Below are positions 9,475-19,185 of a DNA stretch of 64,000 nt, piece after piece. The stretch covers positions 62,001-126,000 of the forward strand of contig NZ_JACHXU010000004.1 in the NCBI RefSeq assembly GCF_014192335.1. The letters are read 5' to 3'. The notes under the pieces were generated by a model. That model saw only the letters and a program-made list of their open reading frames with translations. It was not told the origin of the DNA and made no database searches. The position numbers were made by a program, and so were the translations under genes. Position 1 is the stretch's first letter. Each line of letters starts with the position of its first letter. This DNA comes from Aporhodopirellula rubra (GTDB lineage: Bacteria > Planctomycetota > Planctomycetia > Pirellulales > Pirellulaceae).

Positions 9475-10950
9475 TCAGCGGCCTTTTCGTTTCATCTTGC
9501 GTTTGAGTTTGTCACGCTCCTTGCGTTGTTTTGCCCGTTCGGCGGGCGACAATCGCTTTCCTGTCGATTGTTTTACTTTGGCGCCGCCCATACTCGGATC
9601 GGTCAAGGCACCACTGGACTGCAATTGCCGGAGCATCGCCATGCGATCGCCACCGCCCTTGCCAGCCATCATTTGCATCAACGGCTTCATCGTGTCGAAC
9701 TGCTTGATCAACTGAGTGATCGAGGACGACTGAACCCCGGCACCAGCGGCGATCCGAGTCCGACGGGCCGCGTCGATGATTTTTGGATTCTTGCGTTCAG
9801 CGGGAGTCATCGAGTTGATCGCCCCGATGATTTGCTTCATCTGGCCACCGGCCTCGGCACTCTCCATCGCGTCTTTGAACTGGCCCATTCCAGGCATCAG
9901 ACTCATCATCCGCCCCATCAGGCCGGGCTGGGTGATCTTCTGCATCATGTTTTTGAAATCGTCGAGCGAGAATTGGCCTGATGCCATTTTCTCTTCGAGC
10001 GATTCACGCTCACTCTCGTCAACGATCCGATGAGCTTCGCGTGCCGCGGCGACGATATCGCCCATTTGCAGGATGCGACTGGCCATCCCTTCGGGACGGA
10101 ACGGCTCGAGGGCGTCAAAACGCTCACCGGTTCCGATGAATTTGATTGGGACGCCGGTGACCTGTTTGACCGACAACAACGCACCACCACGGGCGTCGCC
10201 GTCGAGTTTGGTCATAATCACGCCGTCGAGCTCGAGGGCGTCGTTGAATGCGCCGGCACTATTGACGGCGTCTTGGCCGGTCATCCCGTCGACGACGAGG
10301 TAAACCTGATCCGGGCCGACCTTACGGTCAATCTTCTTGAGCTGGGCCATCAACTCTTCGTCGATGGCGAGTCGTCCGGCCGTGTCCAAGATAACGACCC
10401 GGTTGCCATCACGTTTCGCACGTGCGACACCGTTTTGACAGACTTTGACGGGGTCTTGGTGATCGGTTTCGGTATGGACGGGCACGCCGAGTTGCTCGCC
10501 GATCACCTTCAACTGCTCAATAGCAGCAGGGCGTTGCAAGTCAGCTGCCACGAGCAAGGGCTCAATCTTTTGCTCGCGGAGCATTTGAGTCAGCTTGCCG
10601 CATGTCGTCGTTTTCCCGCTACCCTGCAACCCGCAGAGCATCAAAATGGTGGGCCGGTCGGCATTCAGGTGCAACGACGGGTCCACGGGGCCGAGTGTCT
10701 CGACCAACTCTTCGTGAACGATCCGGACGAGTTCTTCCTGAGGCCGCAGGCTCAGCAAAACTCGCTTCCCGAGTGCTTTGTCGCTGACATGCGACATGAA
10801 ATCTTTCACGACGCTGTAGCTGACGTCCGATTCCAGCAGCGATTCTTCGACGATTTTCAGACCGTCGCGCATATTGCTCTCGGTCAGTTTGCCCTTGCCG
10901 GACAAACTTTTGAAAGCGGACTGCAATCCTTCGGAGAGGGAATCGAACAC
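9475..10950 (-). CDS. ffh: Signal recognition particle GTPase Ffh (SRP54)
   Basis: 491 aa from GTG at 10950, picked because it gives the canonical N-terminus (V/M)FDSLSEGLQSAFKSL; an in-frame TTG lies 8 codons further upstream. Ffh binds 4.5S RNA and signal sequences and delivers ribosomes to FtsY at the membrane. The N and G domains show P-loop GLQGSGKTT, DTAGR and TKLDGDARGGA. The methionine-rich M domain follows (LMGRMMSLMPGMGQF, LMQMMAGKG), ending in a very basic tail rich in Lys and Arg. The SRP RNA gene was not found in the window. rpsP follows downstream, beginning about 195 bases after the ffh stop. Confidence 0.96.
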   Translation of the reverse strand: MFDSLSEGLQSAFKSLSGKGKLTESNMRDGLKIVEESLLESDVSYSVVKDFMSHVSDKALGKRVLLSLRPQEELVRIVHEELVETLGPVDPSLHLNADRPTILMLCGLQGSGKTTTCGKLTQMLREQKIEPLLVAADLQRPAAIEQLKVIGEQLGVPVHTETDHQDPVKVCQNGVARAKRDGNRVVILDTAGRLAIDEELMAQLKKIDRKVGPDQVYLVVDGMTGQDAVNSAGAFNDALELDGVIMTKLDGDARGGALLSVKQVTGVPIKFIGTGERFDALEPFRPEGMASRILQMGDIVAAAREAHRIVDESERESLEEKMASGQFSLDDFKNMMQKITQPGLMGRMMSLMPGMGQFKDAMESAEAGGQMKQIIGAINSMTPAERKNPKIIDAARRTRIAAGAGVQSSSITQLIKQFDTMKPLMQMMAGKGGGDRMAMLRQLQSSGALTDPSMGGAKVKQSTGKRLSPAERAKQRKERDKLKRKMKRKGR

Positions 10951-11391
10951 GGGCGGCGTGTAAAAAGAACACAAGAGACAGCGGAAAGCCCGACAGTTTA
11001 CGCATCGCGGTGCAGTTTTGTAAATGGAGAGCGTCCGAGCGGGGACTGAAAAGTTTTCCCGCGGGGGTGGGATTAGGAGAATGAGGCTCTGCAGGGGGCC
11101 CGGGAATCAAATCGAAGCCCCATCGGATACCTCAATTCACGTCCCAAAGCGGCAAAACGCTCCTCATCCGCCCCCCGCTCAACCACCAACCCTCACCGCG
11201 ACTTCCTAGCCCCCAAAAAACGCAACCTGCCCCCCAATCCCACCAAAACACAGGCGAAAACCGTGAAGTGACCAAACGTGTCCATGGCCCTGCGATCTTA
11301 TCACTGTCGAGCAGACGGCACCCCGCATCCCCGGTGATGCCGCCCGCCACTCTGAATCCCCCCTTCGCAATTTCACGGAAGAGAAAACGTC
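10951..11391. other. Intergenic region between divergent ffh and the 11392 gene
   Basis: About 440 bases that must contain both divergent promoters. The middle part (about 11150-11260) is strikingly C-rich on the + strand, with runs such as CCCCCCGCTC and CCCCCAAAAAACG. No ORF with coding character, RNA gene or clear repeat was found. Confidence 0.5.
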
Positions 11392-11772
11392 ATGGCAAAG
11401 TTTTACGTTCAATGTGGTAGCCGCAACGTCATCGTCGAAGCCATCGACAGCGAGGCCGCTGCGATGCACCTGATCGACTCGGCGATGCAGTCTCATGTTT
11501 GGATTTATGACGACGCGGACCTCAGCGATGGTGATCGCCACGCTCATTTGGCAATCGAAGCCCTGCTGACCCTCGCTCCGGAAATCCGGGTCAGCGAACA
11601 AGGATTCGACCGAAACGACTCGCTCACGCTGGGGACCCCCGAAGTGCTACTGCAATGGCACCAAACGATGGTCGCACTCAGCCGCCTGTTTCGCTCGGCC
11701 GGGTTAACCCCGAAATCGCTCAGCGAAATGAACTTCCCCAAAAACGGCCCGAACAGCGCCCTGTCAGCATAA
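11392..11772 (+). CDS. Small conserved-looking protein of unknown function
   Basis: 126 aa with no signal peptide or membrane segment. The start MAKFYVQCGSRNVIVEAIDS reads like the first strand and helix of a small alpha/beta domain, followed by a segment rich in His and Asp (LSDGDRHAHLAIEALLTL) and a C-terminal helix region (LQWHQTMVALSRLFRSAG). An AGAG-type element lies upstream of the ATG. It stands alone between the ffh promoter region and a convergent Zn-ribbon gene. I do not recognise the family. Its 3' end runs into an imperfect 17-base tandem repeat. Confidence 0.7.
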   Translation: MAKFYVQCGSRNVIVEAIDSEAAAMHLIDSAMQSHVWIYDDADLSDGDRHAHLAIEALLTLAPEIRVSEQGFDRNDSLTLGTPEVLLQWHQTMVALSRLFRSAGLTPKSLSEMNFPKNGPNSALSA

Positions 11773-11828
11773 CAATTCTGTCGGCGTAACGACTCTGCTG
11801 GCATGACGCGATCCTGTTGGCAACGTGG
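11764..11828 (+). repeat. Imperfect 17-19 base tandem repeat spanning a stop codon
   Basis: Four consecutive units begin at 11764, 11781, 11798 and 11817 (the last one partial). The first two share the pattern TCRGCRTAACRAYTCTG; the third has two extra bases. The TAA inside the first unit is the stop codon of the 11392 gene. No known function. Confidence 0.6.
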
Positions 11829-12062
11829 CGCCAACACGCATGGGCAGGCCAGTTCGATTTCGTAACTCAGCCAAACACGACAGGCCAAACGAACCAGCTC
11901 TTCAAACGGCGTCACCCCCAGACGCCACCGCGTTGGCGATTACGTCCAGGCAAGCGTTTTTTGTGTCGCCAATCCGCGAGGACGGTACCAACGGGGCAAA
12001 CCGACGCCCCGCGACACGGTTCGATTTGCGATCAGTCCGCGTCCTTGGAGTCTCGCCGCGGA

Positions 12063-12479
12063 CTAGTTGTTGCTGAAATGCAACTTCAGCGATCGCTCAC
12101 GACTGAGAGGGTTCTTCATGTACTGCGCATAGCACTGAGGACACAGATCGAAACTCGGTGGAATCGGATCGGTGTCCTCATCGAGCATTCCTGCTGGGTG
12201 TGACGGCGAAAACGCCGAATCGAGATGGTCGATATCGTCGCCGCGTGACAACGCATCGTGCAGATAATCGAGTGGCTCGTCTGTTTCATCGCAAATCGCC
12301 GACGCCAAGGACTCTTGCTCGAGCGCGTCGTTGAGGTCGGACAAGTAATCGACCACTTCTTCTTCGATATCCAAGACAGGTTCGACCGCGACGACTTCAA
12401 CATCAATGTGAACGATATACCGTGGCCCTTCGTCGGTGTCGATCGAACGATGGCAACGATCGCATGTGTAATGAATCAT
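12063..12479 (-). CDS. Small zinc-ribbon-like protein of unknown function
   Basis: 138 aa. Two Cys pairs near the ends (CDRC at residues 6-9, CPQC near 113-116) suggest a zinc ribbon closed over a long insert. The insert between them is very acidic (DIEEEVVDYLSDLNDALEQE and more Asp-rich sequence), with predicted helices. The N-terminus MIHYTCDRCHRSIDTDEG resembles the Zn ribbons of planctomycete hypothetical proteins. No catalytic motif is visible. It is convergent with the 11392 gene and divergent from the CxxCH dehydrogenase at 12768. Confidence 0.7.
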   Translation of the reverse strand: MIHYTCDRCHRSIDTDEGPRYIVHIDVEVVAVEPVLDIEEEVVDYLSDLNDALEQESLASAICDETDEPLDYLHDALSRGDDIDHLDSAFSPSHPAGMLDEDTDPIPPSFDLCPQCYAQYMKNPLSRERSLKLHFSNN

Positions 12480-12767
12480 TTGAGCAGTGCTCTCATCAAT
12501 ACAGGATGAAGAAAAGAAGACGGTAAATGTCCCGCGTCAGCTCCATCGTAATTCTCTGCCGATGTGTCTCGCAAGTGTTTTTCCGCGTTCTTGGGCTCTA
12601 CGTGAACATTTTTATGATCTTTTGCGCCCCGCACACGGCACCGATTGCAACGCAAAACTCGTGATCGGCGGCGGCAATGGTTAGTCTTCCTCCGCAGCGC
12701 CAGCTAGACTGGCACTTCTCACTCCCGCCTCGTTCCCTTCCTACCACATTGCCCCGAGCCCTATGCC

Positions 12768-15305
12768 ATGCACCGAATCACACTGCATCCAAAATCCATC
12801 TCGGTCATCGTGAGCCTTTGCTTGCTAGCAACTGCAGCGAGATTGAGTTCAGCAGGAGGACTCGGCGTGACGCCACCGGATCAGTTCAAAGTACCGGCGG
12901 GTTTTGAAGTGGAACTGATTCATCAGGTTGATCCTGAAAGCGAAGGCTCGTGGGTGAGCCTGACCGTTGATCCCCAGGGCCGATTGATCGCATGCGACCA
13001 ACTCGGTGGACTGTTTCGGATCGACGTGTCTGAACCCAATGCGGTTGTGGAGAAACTCAACATCGACTTTGAAGGTGCACAAGGTTTGCTGTGTGCGTTC
13101 GGTTCACTCTACGCCAATGTGAACTCACGGAACCAACCTTCGGGCCTGTACCGGTTAACAGACACCGATGGCGATGACCAATACGACACCAAGGAACATA
13201 TCGTGCCGCTCAATGGCGGCTCCGAACACGGCCCACACGGGTTGATCCTCACCCCCGATGGCAAACGCATCTTGATGGTCGCCGGCAACAACACGACGTT
13301 GCCTGAAACGATCGAGCACAGCCGAGTGCCACGTAATTGGGATGAGGACCACCTGCTCGGACGGATGCCCGACGCGCGTGGACACAACGCCAACCGACTG
13401 GCCCCCGGCGGCTTCATCATGTCTCTCGATCCCGATGGCAGTAACCGCGAATTGATCGCCACCGGATTCCGAAACCCCTACGACATCGCACTCAATCACG
13501 AAGGCGAACTGTTTACCTATGACGCGGACATGGAATGGGACGTCGGCACGCCTTGGTATCGACCGACTCGTATTAACCACGTGATCAGCGGCGCCGAATT
13601 CGGATGGCGAAACGGAACCGGCAAGTGGCCTGCCTACTACCCGGATTCCTTCGGTGCGGCCGTTGACATCGGCCCCGGTTCACCGACTGGTATCTGTTTT
13701 GGATACGGATCGAACTTCCCGGCGAAGTATCGCGATGCCCTGTTCATTGCCGACTGGAGTTACGGCAGCATCCATGCCGTGTTTCTAAATGACGACGGTT
13801 CGACCTATTCGGGAACCTACGAAACGTTTGCAAACGCCGCTCCGCTCCCGGCGACCGACATGGTGATCCACGACGGCGCGATGTACCTAACCATTGGCGG
13901 CCGCGAAACACAGAGCGGCCTGTACCGCATCTTTTACTCCGGCGATGCCCCATCGGACTCCGAACCTGACGACAATCTGTCAGCCGAAAAAGTCGACGCC
14001 GCTTCGTTGCGAGTCCTCCGCGGTCAACTCGAATCGCTCCATGTCGATGACGAGGCATTGCCGTGCGGAATGAACGAAGCGGTTTCGATGGCGATCGAAC
14101 ATCTCGACCATGACGACCGCTCCGTTCGCTTCGCCGCTCGCGTGGCCCTTGAACACCGCAACGTCGAACTTTGGAAACAACCGATCCTTTCGGCGGAATC
14201 GCCTCGTACACGAACGCTCGGCATCATCGCCTTGGCACGATGCGGTAAACCGACCGATCAGGCCGCCGCAACAGCCAGTTTGCTAACTCTGCCATTCGAC
14301 TCATTGACGCCGGACGACCGAATCGCGTTCCTGCGGGCCGCAGGACTGGTCACCATGCGACTGGGTGAATTCAACGATGACCAACGCGCCGCACTGATTA
14401 AGAAACTCGACGGCCAGTTCCCATCGGGCACCGATTCACTCGACCGTGAACTCGCCATGATGTTGGTCTACTTACGTGCCCCCGGATCGACCGAGAGCGT
14501 GCTGACGAAATTGCTCGAATCACCGAGCCAGGAAAGCCAAATCCATTACGCCATGACACTGCGAGGGGCGAGCGAAGGATGGGACGACGACAAACGCAAA
14601 CGGCTCCTGGGATGGTTCCATGAAATGGCAACCGCTCGCGGCGGCATGTCGTTCGGAGGTTTCCTGAAGAATATTAAACAAGAATTCATCAGCCATCTGA
14701 GCGACGCGGACCGCGAACGCCTGGCCTCGTCGATCTCTCCTCCGATCGTGACGGACGATTTAGAACCAACAGAAGCACGCCCAATGGTCAAACAGTGGAC
14801 CGTCGAAGAACTCGAAGGCGTCGTCAACGCGTCCACCCGACCAGCGGATTTCGAAAATGGCAAAGATATGTTTGCCGTCGCCCAATGCTTCAAATGCCAC
14901 CGGATGGGTTTACAAGGTGGTATCCTAGGACCGGACCTGACGAGCGCAGGAGGAAAGTTCAGCGTTCACGACTTGCTCGTTTCGATCATCGAACCGAGCA
15001 AAGTGATCAGCGATCAATACAGTGCGACTCAGTTCCTGACCGAGGACGGCGAAATCGTCACCGGCCGGGTCATTAACATGCATCGAAATGAACTCAACGT
15101 GTTAACTAACATGCTCGATCCATCTTCGCTGACGAAACTCAACCGTGACGACATCGCCGAAACGTTCGAAGCTAAAATTAGCATGATGCCGACGGGATTG
15201 CTCGACACGCTGACTGCAGAAGAGATCGTCGACTTGGTGACCTATCTTCGTTCAGGTGGAAACGCAAACCATCGCCTCTACACTGATCCGGTCGCGGCGA
15301 AGTAG
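12768..15305 (+). CDS. PVC-type heme-binding CxxCH dehydrogenase-like exported protein
   Basis: 845 aa with an N-terminal signal peptide (hydrophobic SVIVSLCLLATAARLSSA). Residues about 40-400 form a beta-propeller like glucose/sorbosone dehydrogenases, with segments such as GSEHGPHGLILTPDGKRI and TGFRNPYDIALNHEGELFTYD. Residues about 420-650 look helical and HEAT-like. The C-terminus is a c-type cytochrome domain with heme motif CFKCH (about 707-711) and a likely Met ligand further on (ISMMPTG). This domain order defines the large PVC-type CxxCH family of planctomycetes and verrucomicrobia, thought to oxidise sugars or related compounds in the periplasm. The substrate is unknown; no sulfatase or glycosidase is adjacent. 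Confidence 0.88.
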   Translation: MHRITLHPKSISVIVSLCLLATAARLSSAGGLGVTPPDQFKVPAGFEVELIHQVDPESEGSWVSLTVDPQGRLIACDQLGGLFRIDVSEPNAVVEKLNIDFEGAQGLLCAFGSLYANVNSRNQPSGLYRLTDTDGDDQYDTKEHIVPLNGGSEHGPHGLILTPDGKRILMVAGNNTTLPETIEHSRVPRNWDEDHLLGRMPDARGHNANRLAPGGFIMSLDPDGSNRELIATGFRNPYDIALNHEGELFTYDADMEWDVGTPWYRPTRINHVISGAEFGWRNGTGKWPAYYPDSFGAAVDIGPGSPTGICFGYGSNFPAKYRDALFIADWSYGSIHAVFLNDDGSTYSGTYETFANAAPLPATDMVIHDGAMYLTIGGRETQSGLYRIFYSGDAPSDSEPDDNLSAEKVDAASLRVLRGQLESLHVDDEALPCGMNEAVSMAIEHLDHDDRSVRFAARVALEHRNVELWKQPILSAESPRTRTLGIIALARCGKPTDQAAATASLLTLPFDSLTPDDRIAFLRAAGLVTMRLGEFNDDQRAALIKKLDGQFPSGTDSLDRELAMMLVYLRAPGSTESVLTKLLESPSQESQIHYAMTLRGASEGWDDDKRKRLLGWFHEMATARGGMSFGGFLKNIKQEFISHLSDADRERLASSISPPIVTDDLEPTEARPMVKQWTVEELEGVVNASTRPADFENGKDMFAVAQCFKCHRMGLQGGILGPDLTSAGGKFSVHDLLVSIIEPSKVISDQYSATQFLTEDGEIVTGRVINMHRNELNVLTNMLDPSSLTKLNRDDIAETFEAKISMMPTGLLDTLTAEEIVDLVTYLRSGGNANHRLYTDPVAAK

Positions 15306-15428
15306 CCGCACGGTGAACTCAAGCAGCGGCGATCTCGATATCGAAACCGCCACCGCCCTAATCCCATTACTCACATCGGAGCATCTCAGTGCGTCGCCCC
15401 GCTGTCCCGGACCGAGGAAGATGATTTC

Positions 15429-16673
15429 ATGCTAAACGCGATCACGCGGACAGCACGATTCCTCAACCCATGGCGGTGGGTGATGGGACTGCGGCGATCA
15501 ATGACAGGGGCTTCGGTTTCACTGTTGCTGATCGGAATCGTGTCGCTGAACATCGTGTGGGGATACCCCTGGACGGGCATGTTCGCGACGTGCATTTCGC
15601 TGTTCATCGTGGGGCGAACGATCAATTATCTCGCCGCACCACAACTGCACGCATCGGTGAACGCGCCCCGTTGTTTGCCGATGGGGACGTCCACGCAAAT
15701 CCCAGGGCACCTCGTTAACCAAGGCCGCTGGCCGGGCATGGACCTTTGGATCGAACGCAACCAACGCTGCGACTGGTTGCCACCCGGCGGGGAAACGTCA
15801 GCGTTGAAGGATGTGACGTTTCAACGACGCGGATTGCACCCCTTGCCGGTGATCGAAGTCGATTGTTTCTTTCCGTTCTATCTGTTTCGCACGCACCTCA
15901 ACGTCGACCCGAACACGACAATTGCCGTCACACCGAAACCGCTGTCGAGCGAAGACGACGAACATTGGCGTACACTCCAAAATACTCTGCGTGGGATTGC
16001 GACTCGAATTTCACAGGGTGAACAGATCCATTACATCGGCAGTTGCGAATATCGCGAAGGTGTCCCCGTACGTCGTTGGGACTTTTCATCTTGGGCTCGA
16101 CTCGGCAAACCGATCGTGCGTGAATTCAGCACTCCGGCGGCGAGATCGATCAGCATCTGGGTCAACAACGTCTGCGACGACGAACCCCGTTCACGCGAAC
16201 GCTGGACCCGACGAATCAGCTCGTGGTCTCGCACCAACGAAAATACCCACGAACCTTTCGAGCGAATCCTTTCCATTGCCGCGTCATCGATCGAAACCCT
16301 GACTCGAAACGGTGCCGCCGTGACACTGTGGGTGACGCAGGACGACCGCCTTCAAGCGTTCCGCTGCGAAGCGGGAAGCGACCCGAGCGATTTGCTGATC
16401 GCGCTTGCGACGTTGGAACCGATACCGCCGAGCGAGACACTCGCACATGACCTCGATGATTGGACGCGAGAGATGCAGTTGTCTGGAGGCGACTCGCTGC
16501 TAGTCATGTCGTGCCAATCTCGCGAAAACGTCTCGATCACCATCCCGCCTGGAACGCGGTGGGTGACGCACCGAGACATTCGAAAGATCGACCGCGCAGA
16601 AAAACCACCGCGTCCCGCGATGAAAACACACATGGCGAACTCCACACGACAGGTTTCCGAGACAACCGGATAA
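15429..16673 (+). CDS. DUF58 domain protein
   Basis: 414 aa, with a good AGGAAG element 9 bases before the ATG. Two membrane helices occur near the N-terminus (about residues 28-65), followed by a beta-rich region and the DUF58 hallmark EYREGVPVRRWDFSSWARLG (about 205-225), a truncated VWA-like domain. DUF58 proteins normally sit in a moxR/DUF58/transglutaminase cluster and are thought to work with the MoxR AAA ATPase in maturing other proteins. Here the transglutaminase follows after 5 bases, but no MoxR gene is seen upstream. Confidence 0.85.
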   Translation: MLNAITRTARFLNPWRWVMGLRRSMTGASVSLLLIGIVSLNIVWGYPWTGMFATCISLFIVGRTINYLAAPQLHASVNAPRCLPMGTSTQIPGHLVNQGRWPGMDLWIERNQRCDWLPPGGETSALKDVTFQRRGLHPLPVIEVDCFFPFYLFRTHLNVDPNTTIAVTPKPLSSEDDEHWRTLQNTLRGIATRISQGEQIHYIGSCEYREGVPVRRWDFSSWARLGKPIVREFSTPAARSISIWVNNVCDDEPRSRERWTRRISSWSRTNENTHEPFERILSIAASSIETLTRNGAAVTLWVTQDDRLQAFRCEAGSDPSDLLIALATLEPIPPSETLAHDLDDWTREMQLSGGDSLLVMSCQSRENVSITIPPGTRWVTHRDIRKIDRAEKPPRPAMKTHMANSTRQVSETTG

Positions 16674-16678
16674 ATGAA

Positions 16679-18967
16679 GTGACCGAGCAACGTTTTCAGT
16701 ATCGATGGATCGACAACCGGCTCCTGCTCGGCGGCGTCATCGCTTCGTTGGCACTGTTCGTGGGACAGACGTTTTCGACCTCTCCGACGTGTTTGACGTT
16801 TGTCCTAGCCGCGTTGATGATCGGCATTTTGCTCGACAACCGTCGCCTGCGACTCGCTTCCACGTTGCCCACAACGTCGTCGTCGACGCCGACTAAGAGG
16901 GAGAGCAAAATTCAGTGGCGAACGATCGGGCGGCGGCTGGTAGTAGGGTTCACCTTGATCGCCGCACTTCTGGTGACGTTTTCGTGGCGGATGGCCCACG
17001 GGATCACGGACGCCTCAAGCATCTTATTACTCGCAGTGGATTTGATCGCGCACTACTGCGTCACGGTCCTTTGCATTCTGTGGGCGATCTGGCCTCACCG
17101 CGGACACGTAACGATGCTCGTCGTGGGATTGATTGCGATCATGGTCACGATCGCAGGCGGTGGCGTGAGCCGATCATTGCCCGCCCAAACCGCGGTCGGC
17201 CTGGCCAGCATGATCGGGTTCGTGATTTCGGCACAGATCATTTTGTCGCGACAAAAGCGACCTTATACGGTGACCGAAAAACACGATCGCGGCTTCCACT
17301 TCGAAAGATGGCCCTACACGCTCTTCACACTGTCACTGGTGCTGATCGCGGCGTCGGCAATCACACAGGTGACCGGCGTTGTCTTACCTGACCTCCAAGC
17401 CGAAGTGTTCGCGCAGTTGAAAGACCGATTCGAGGACGCCGACACGAGCCTCCCGATCTCGAGCAGTGGCTATGTATCCGGACACCGACTCGGCAGCGTG
17501 CGAAAGAGCATGCTCAGCGACCCAGAAGGCATCGCGTTACTCGGTTATTGCGGGGCATCCCCCGGCTACCTGCGCGGCAACGTCTTTGATGACTACCACG
17601 AACGTTCATGGCGGAGTCAACGACGGTGGATCCAACGAAACCAAGACGGCTCGGTAGGCCGAGTCTACCGTGCTCAGCGGGCAGAACGCATCTCCGAGGC
17701 ACGAGTTCCGCTGGTGCGCAGCGGCGGCTCCAACCGATATCGGTTTTCGCTAAGCGTCAGTGGCTCGTCGGGGCCGGTGGCGGGATTAAAAATGTTCGAA
17801 CGCGATGGTTCGCGGAACACCTCCCGCACGGACGCGAAAGAAACCGTTACGGATCAATCCGATTTCGTTGCGAACAACCAATCGGGGCCTAACCTTGTCG
17901 CGACAGTCGAACTTCATGGGCAACCCGAGCGGGGAGCGATGATTTTTTTACCGTCGGCGGCATTTTGGATTGAAGCACGTGGCGAACGAGTCGGGATCAC
18001 TTCGCATGGTTTGATCGACCGAGGCATCGACACGTCACAGCCTTGGGTGGCAGGTGTTGCGGCGGAACCAGAGCAAGAGGAACTTTCTCCTGCGGCTCTC
18101 GAGTTGTTAACGTCAGTGGATGCGGAATTGCGAAATTCGATCGCCCCGATCGCGTCGAAGGTTTGCAAAGGGGCGGCATCCTCGCGAGGCAAAGCTGATC
18201 GCATCGCGTCCTACTTCCAAAACAACTTTCAATACACGCTGCAAACCGAGGCCGCCCCCTCCGGGCTCGATCCGATCACGTACTTCCTCCGGACACGGCA
18301 TCCCGCACACTGCGAATTGTTCGCATCGGCATCCACCCTGATGCTCCGCAGCCAAGGCGTGCCCGCACGTTATGTGACCGGCTACGTGATGGATGAAATG
18401 AGCGACAGCGGAGACTATTACATCGCCCGCAATCGCGACGCGCATGCTTGGGTAGAGTATTACGACGACCAACGCCAACGATGGTACTCACTCGAGTCGA
18501 CGCCCGGACGCGTCTACCAAACGATCGACCTATCCAGCCAAACTCTGGCACAATCGGATTTCAACCTCACTTCACTGGACGAGGAATTCGCCGCCGCCCA
18601 TTGGGTGCGAACACTGTGGGGCAACCTCATGTCGTTACGCGTGACCGATGCGTTGGCGATGATCTTCCGCGTGCTACAGCTACCCCTGTTATTCGCCCTG
18701 ACGGGTTGGCTCTGGTGGCGCCGGCGGACCGGAAACGCGGACGCCAACGCGGCTGCCCTGGCCTCGGCTCGGCGCACAATGGACCGCCGACTTCGACGAT
18801 TAGGTTGGGTTCGCCGGCAAAGTGAAACGCTGCATCAATTCGCCCGCCGGATCGAACCGCAGCCTTCCGAGACGGTTTCTGACAAAGAACGCCATCGCCG
18901 AGAGCAGTTGGCCGACGCGGCAAGATGGTACCGTGAACATGCCGTTAAACTTTACCGCTGTTCTTGA
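16679..18967 (+). CDS. Membrane transglutaminase-like protein (TgpA/DUF3488 type)
   Basis: 762 aa from GTG at 16679, 5 bases after the DUF58 stop; the longer open frame to 16460 overlaps the DUF58 gene and looks like its shadow. Several N-terminal membrane helices (about residues 10-240) are followed by a periplasmic region, a transglutaminase core (about 520-620) and one C-terminal helix (LPLLFALTGWLWWRRR). The catalytic Cys is in HPAHCELFASA and the His in DAHAWVEYY. The third residue lies in SLESTPG, where many relatives have Asp (DPTPG or DATPG). These proteins cleave or modify peptide bonds at the outer face of the membrane. Pairing with DUF58 is typical. Confidence 0.88.
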   Translation: MTEQRFQYRWIDNRLLLGGVIASLALFVGQTFSTSPTCLTFVLAALMIGILLDNRRLRLASTLPTTSSSTPTKRESKIQWRTIGRRLVVGFTLIAALLVTFSWRMAHGITDASSILLLAVDLIAHYCVTVLCILWAIWPHRGHVTMLVVGLIAIMVTIAGGGVSRSLPAQTAVGLASMIGFVISAQIILSRQKRPYTVTEKHDRGFHFERWPYTLFTLSLVLIAASAITQVTGVVLPDLQAEVFAQLKDRFEDADTSLPISSSGYVSGHRLGSVRKSMLSDPEGIALLGYCGASPGYLRGNVFDDYHERSWRSQRRWIQRNQDGSVGRVYRAQRAERISEARVPLVRSGGSNRYRFSLSVSGSSGPVAGLKMFERDGSRNTSRTDAKETVTDQSDFVANNQSGPNLVATVELHGQPERGAMIFLPSAAFWIEARGERVGITSHGLIDRGIDTSQPWVAGVAAEPEQEELSPAALELLTSVDAELRNSIAPIASKVCKGAASSRGKADRIASYFQNNFQYTLQTEAAPSGLDPITYFLRTRHPAHCELFASASTLMLRSQGVPARYVTGYVMDEMSDSGDYYIARNRDAHAWVEYYDDQRQRWYSLESTPGRVYQTIDLSSQTLAQSDFNLTSLDEEFAAAHWVRTLWGNLMSLRVTDALAMIFRVLQLPLLFALTGWLWWRRRTGNADANAAALASARRTMDRRLRRLGWVRRQSETLHQFARRIEPQPSETVSDKERHRREQLADAARWYREHAVKLYRCS

Positions 18968-19185
18968 AACTAACCTTGCCGCTGGTAAACGCTAACGATT
19001 AGCGGATTCATGCAAACTCACGTCGGCGCGACTTGTCGCATTTCAACAGGTCACCCGACAATCGACTCAACCACATGACCGATCGATTCCGAAACCCATA
19101 GGCAGTGTCGCTCCCGTTCTCACGCGGGTTCCTGACACCGGCGGAGTCACTCGTTTGAGAGTGATCCGAGGCTATTTTTTCGAAT

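Noticed and set aside
10030-11049. 339-aa open frame opposite ffh
   Set aside because: Antisense shadow with no start signal; ffh explains the region fully.
16460-16678. Longer N-terminus for the transglutaminase
   Set aside because: Overlaps the DUF58 gene with Arg-rich shadow composition; GTG at 16679 is better.
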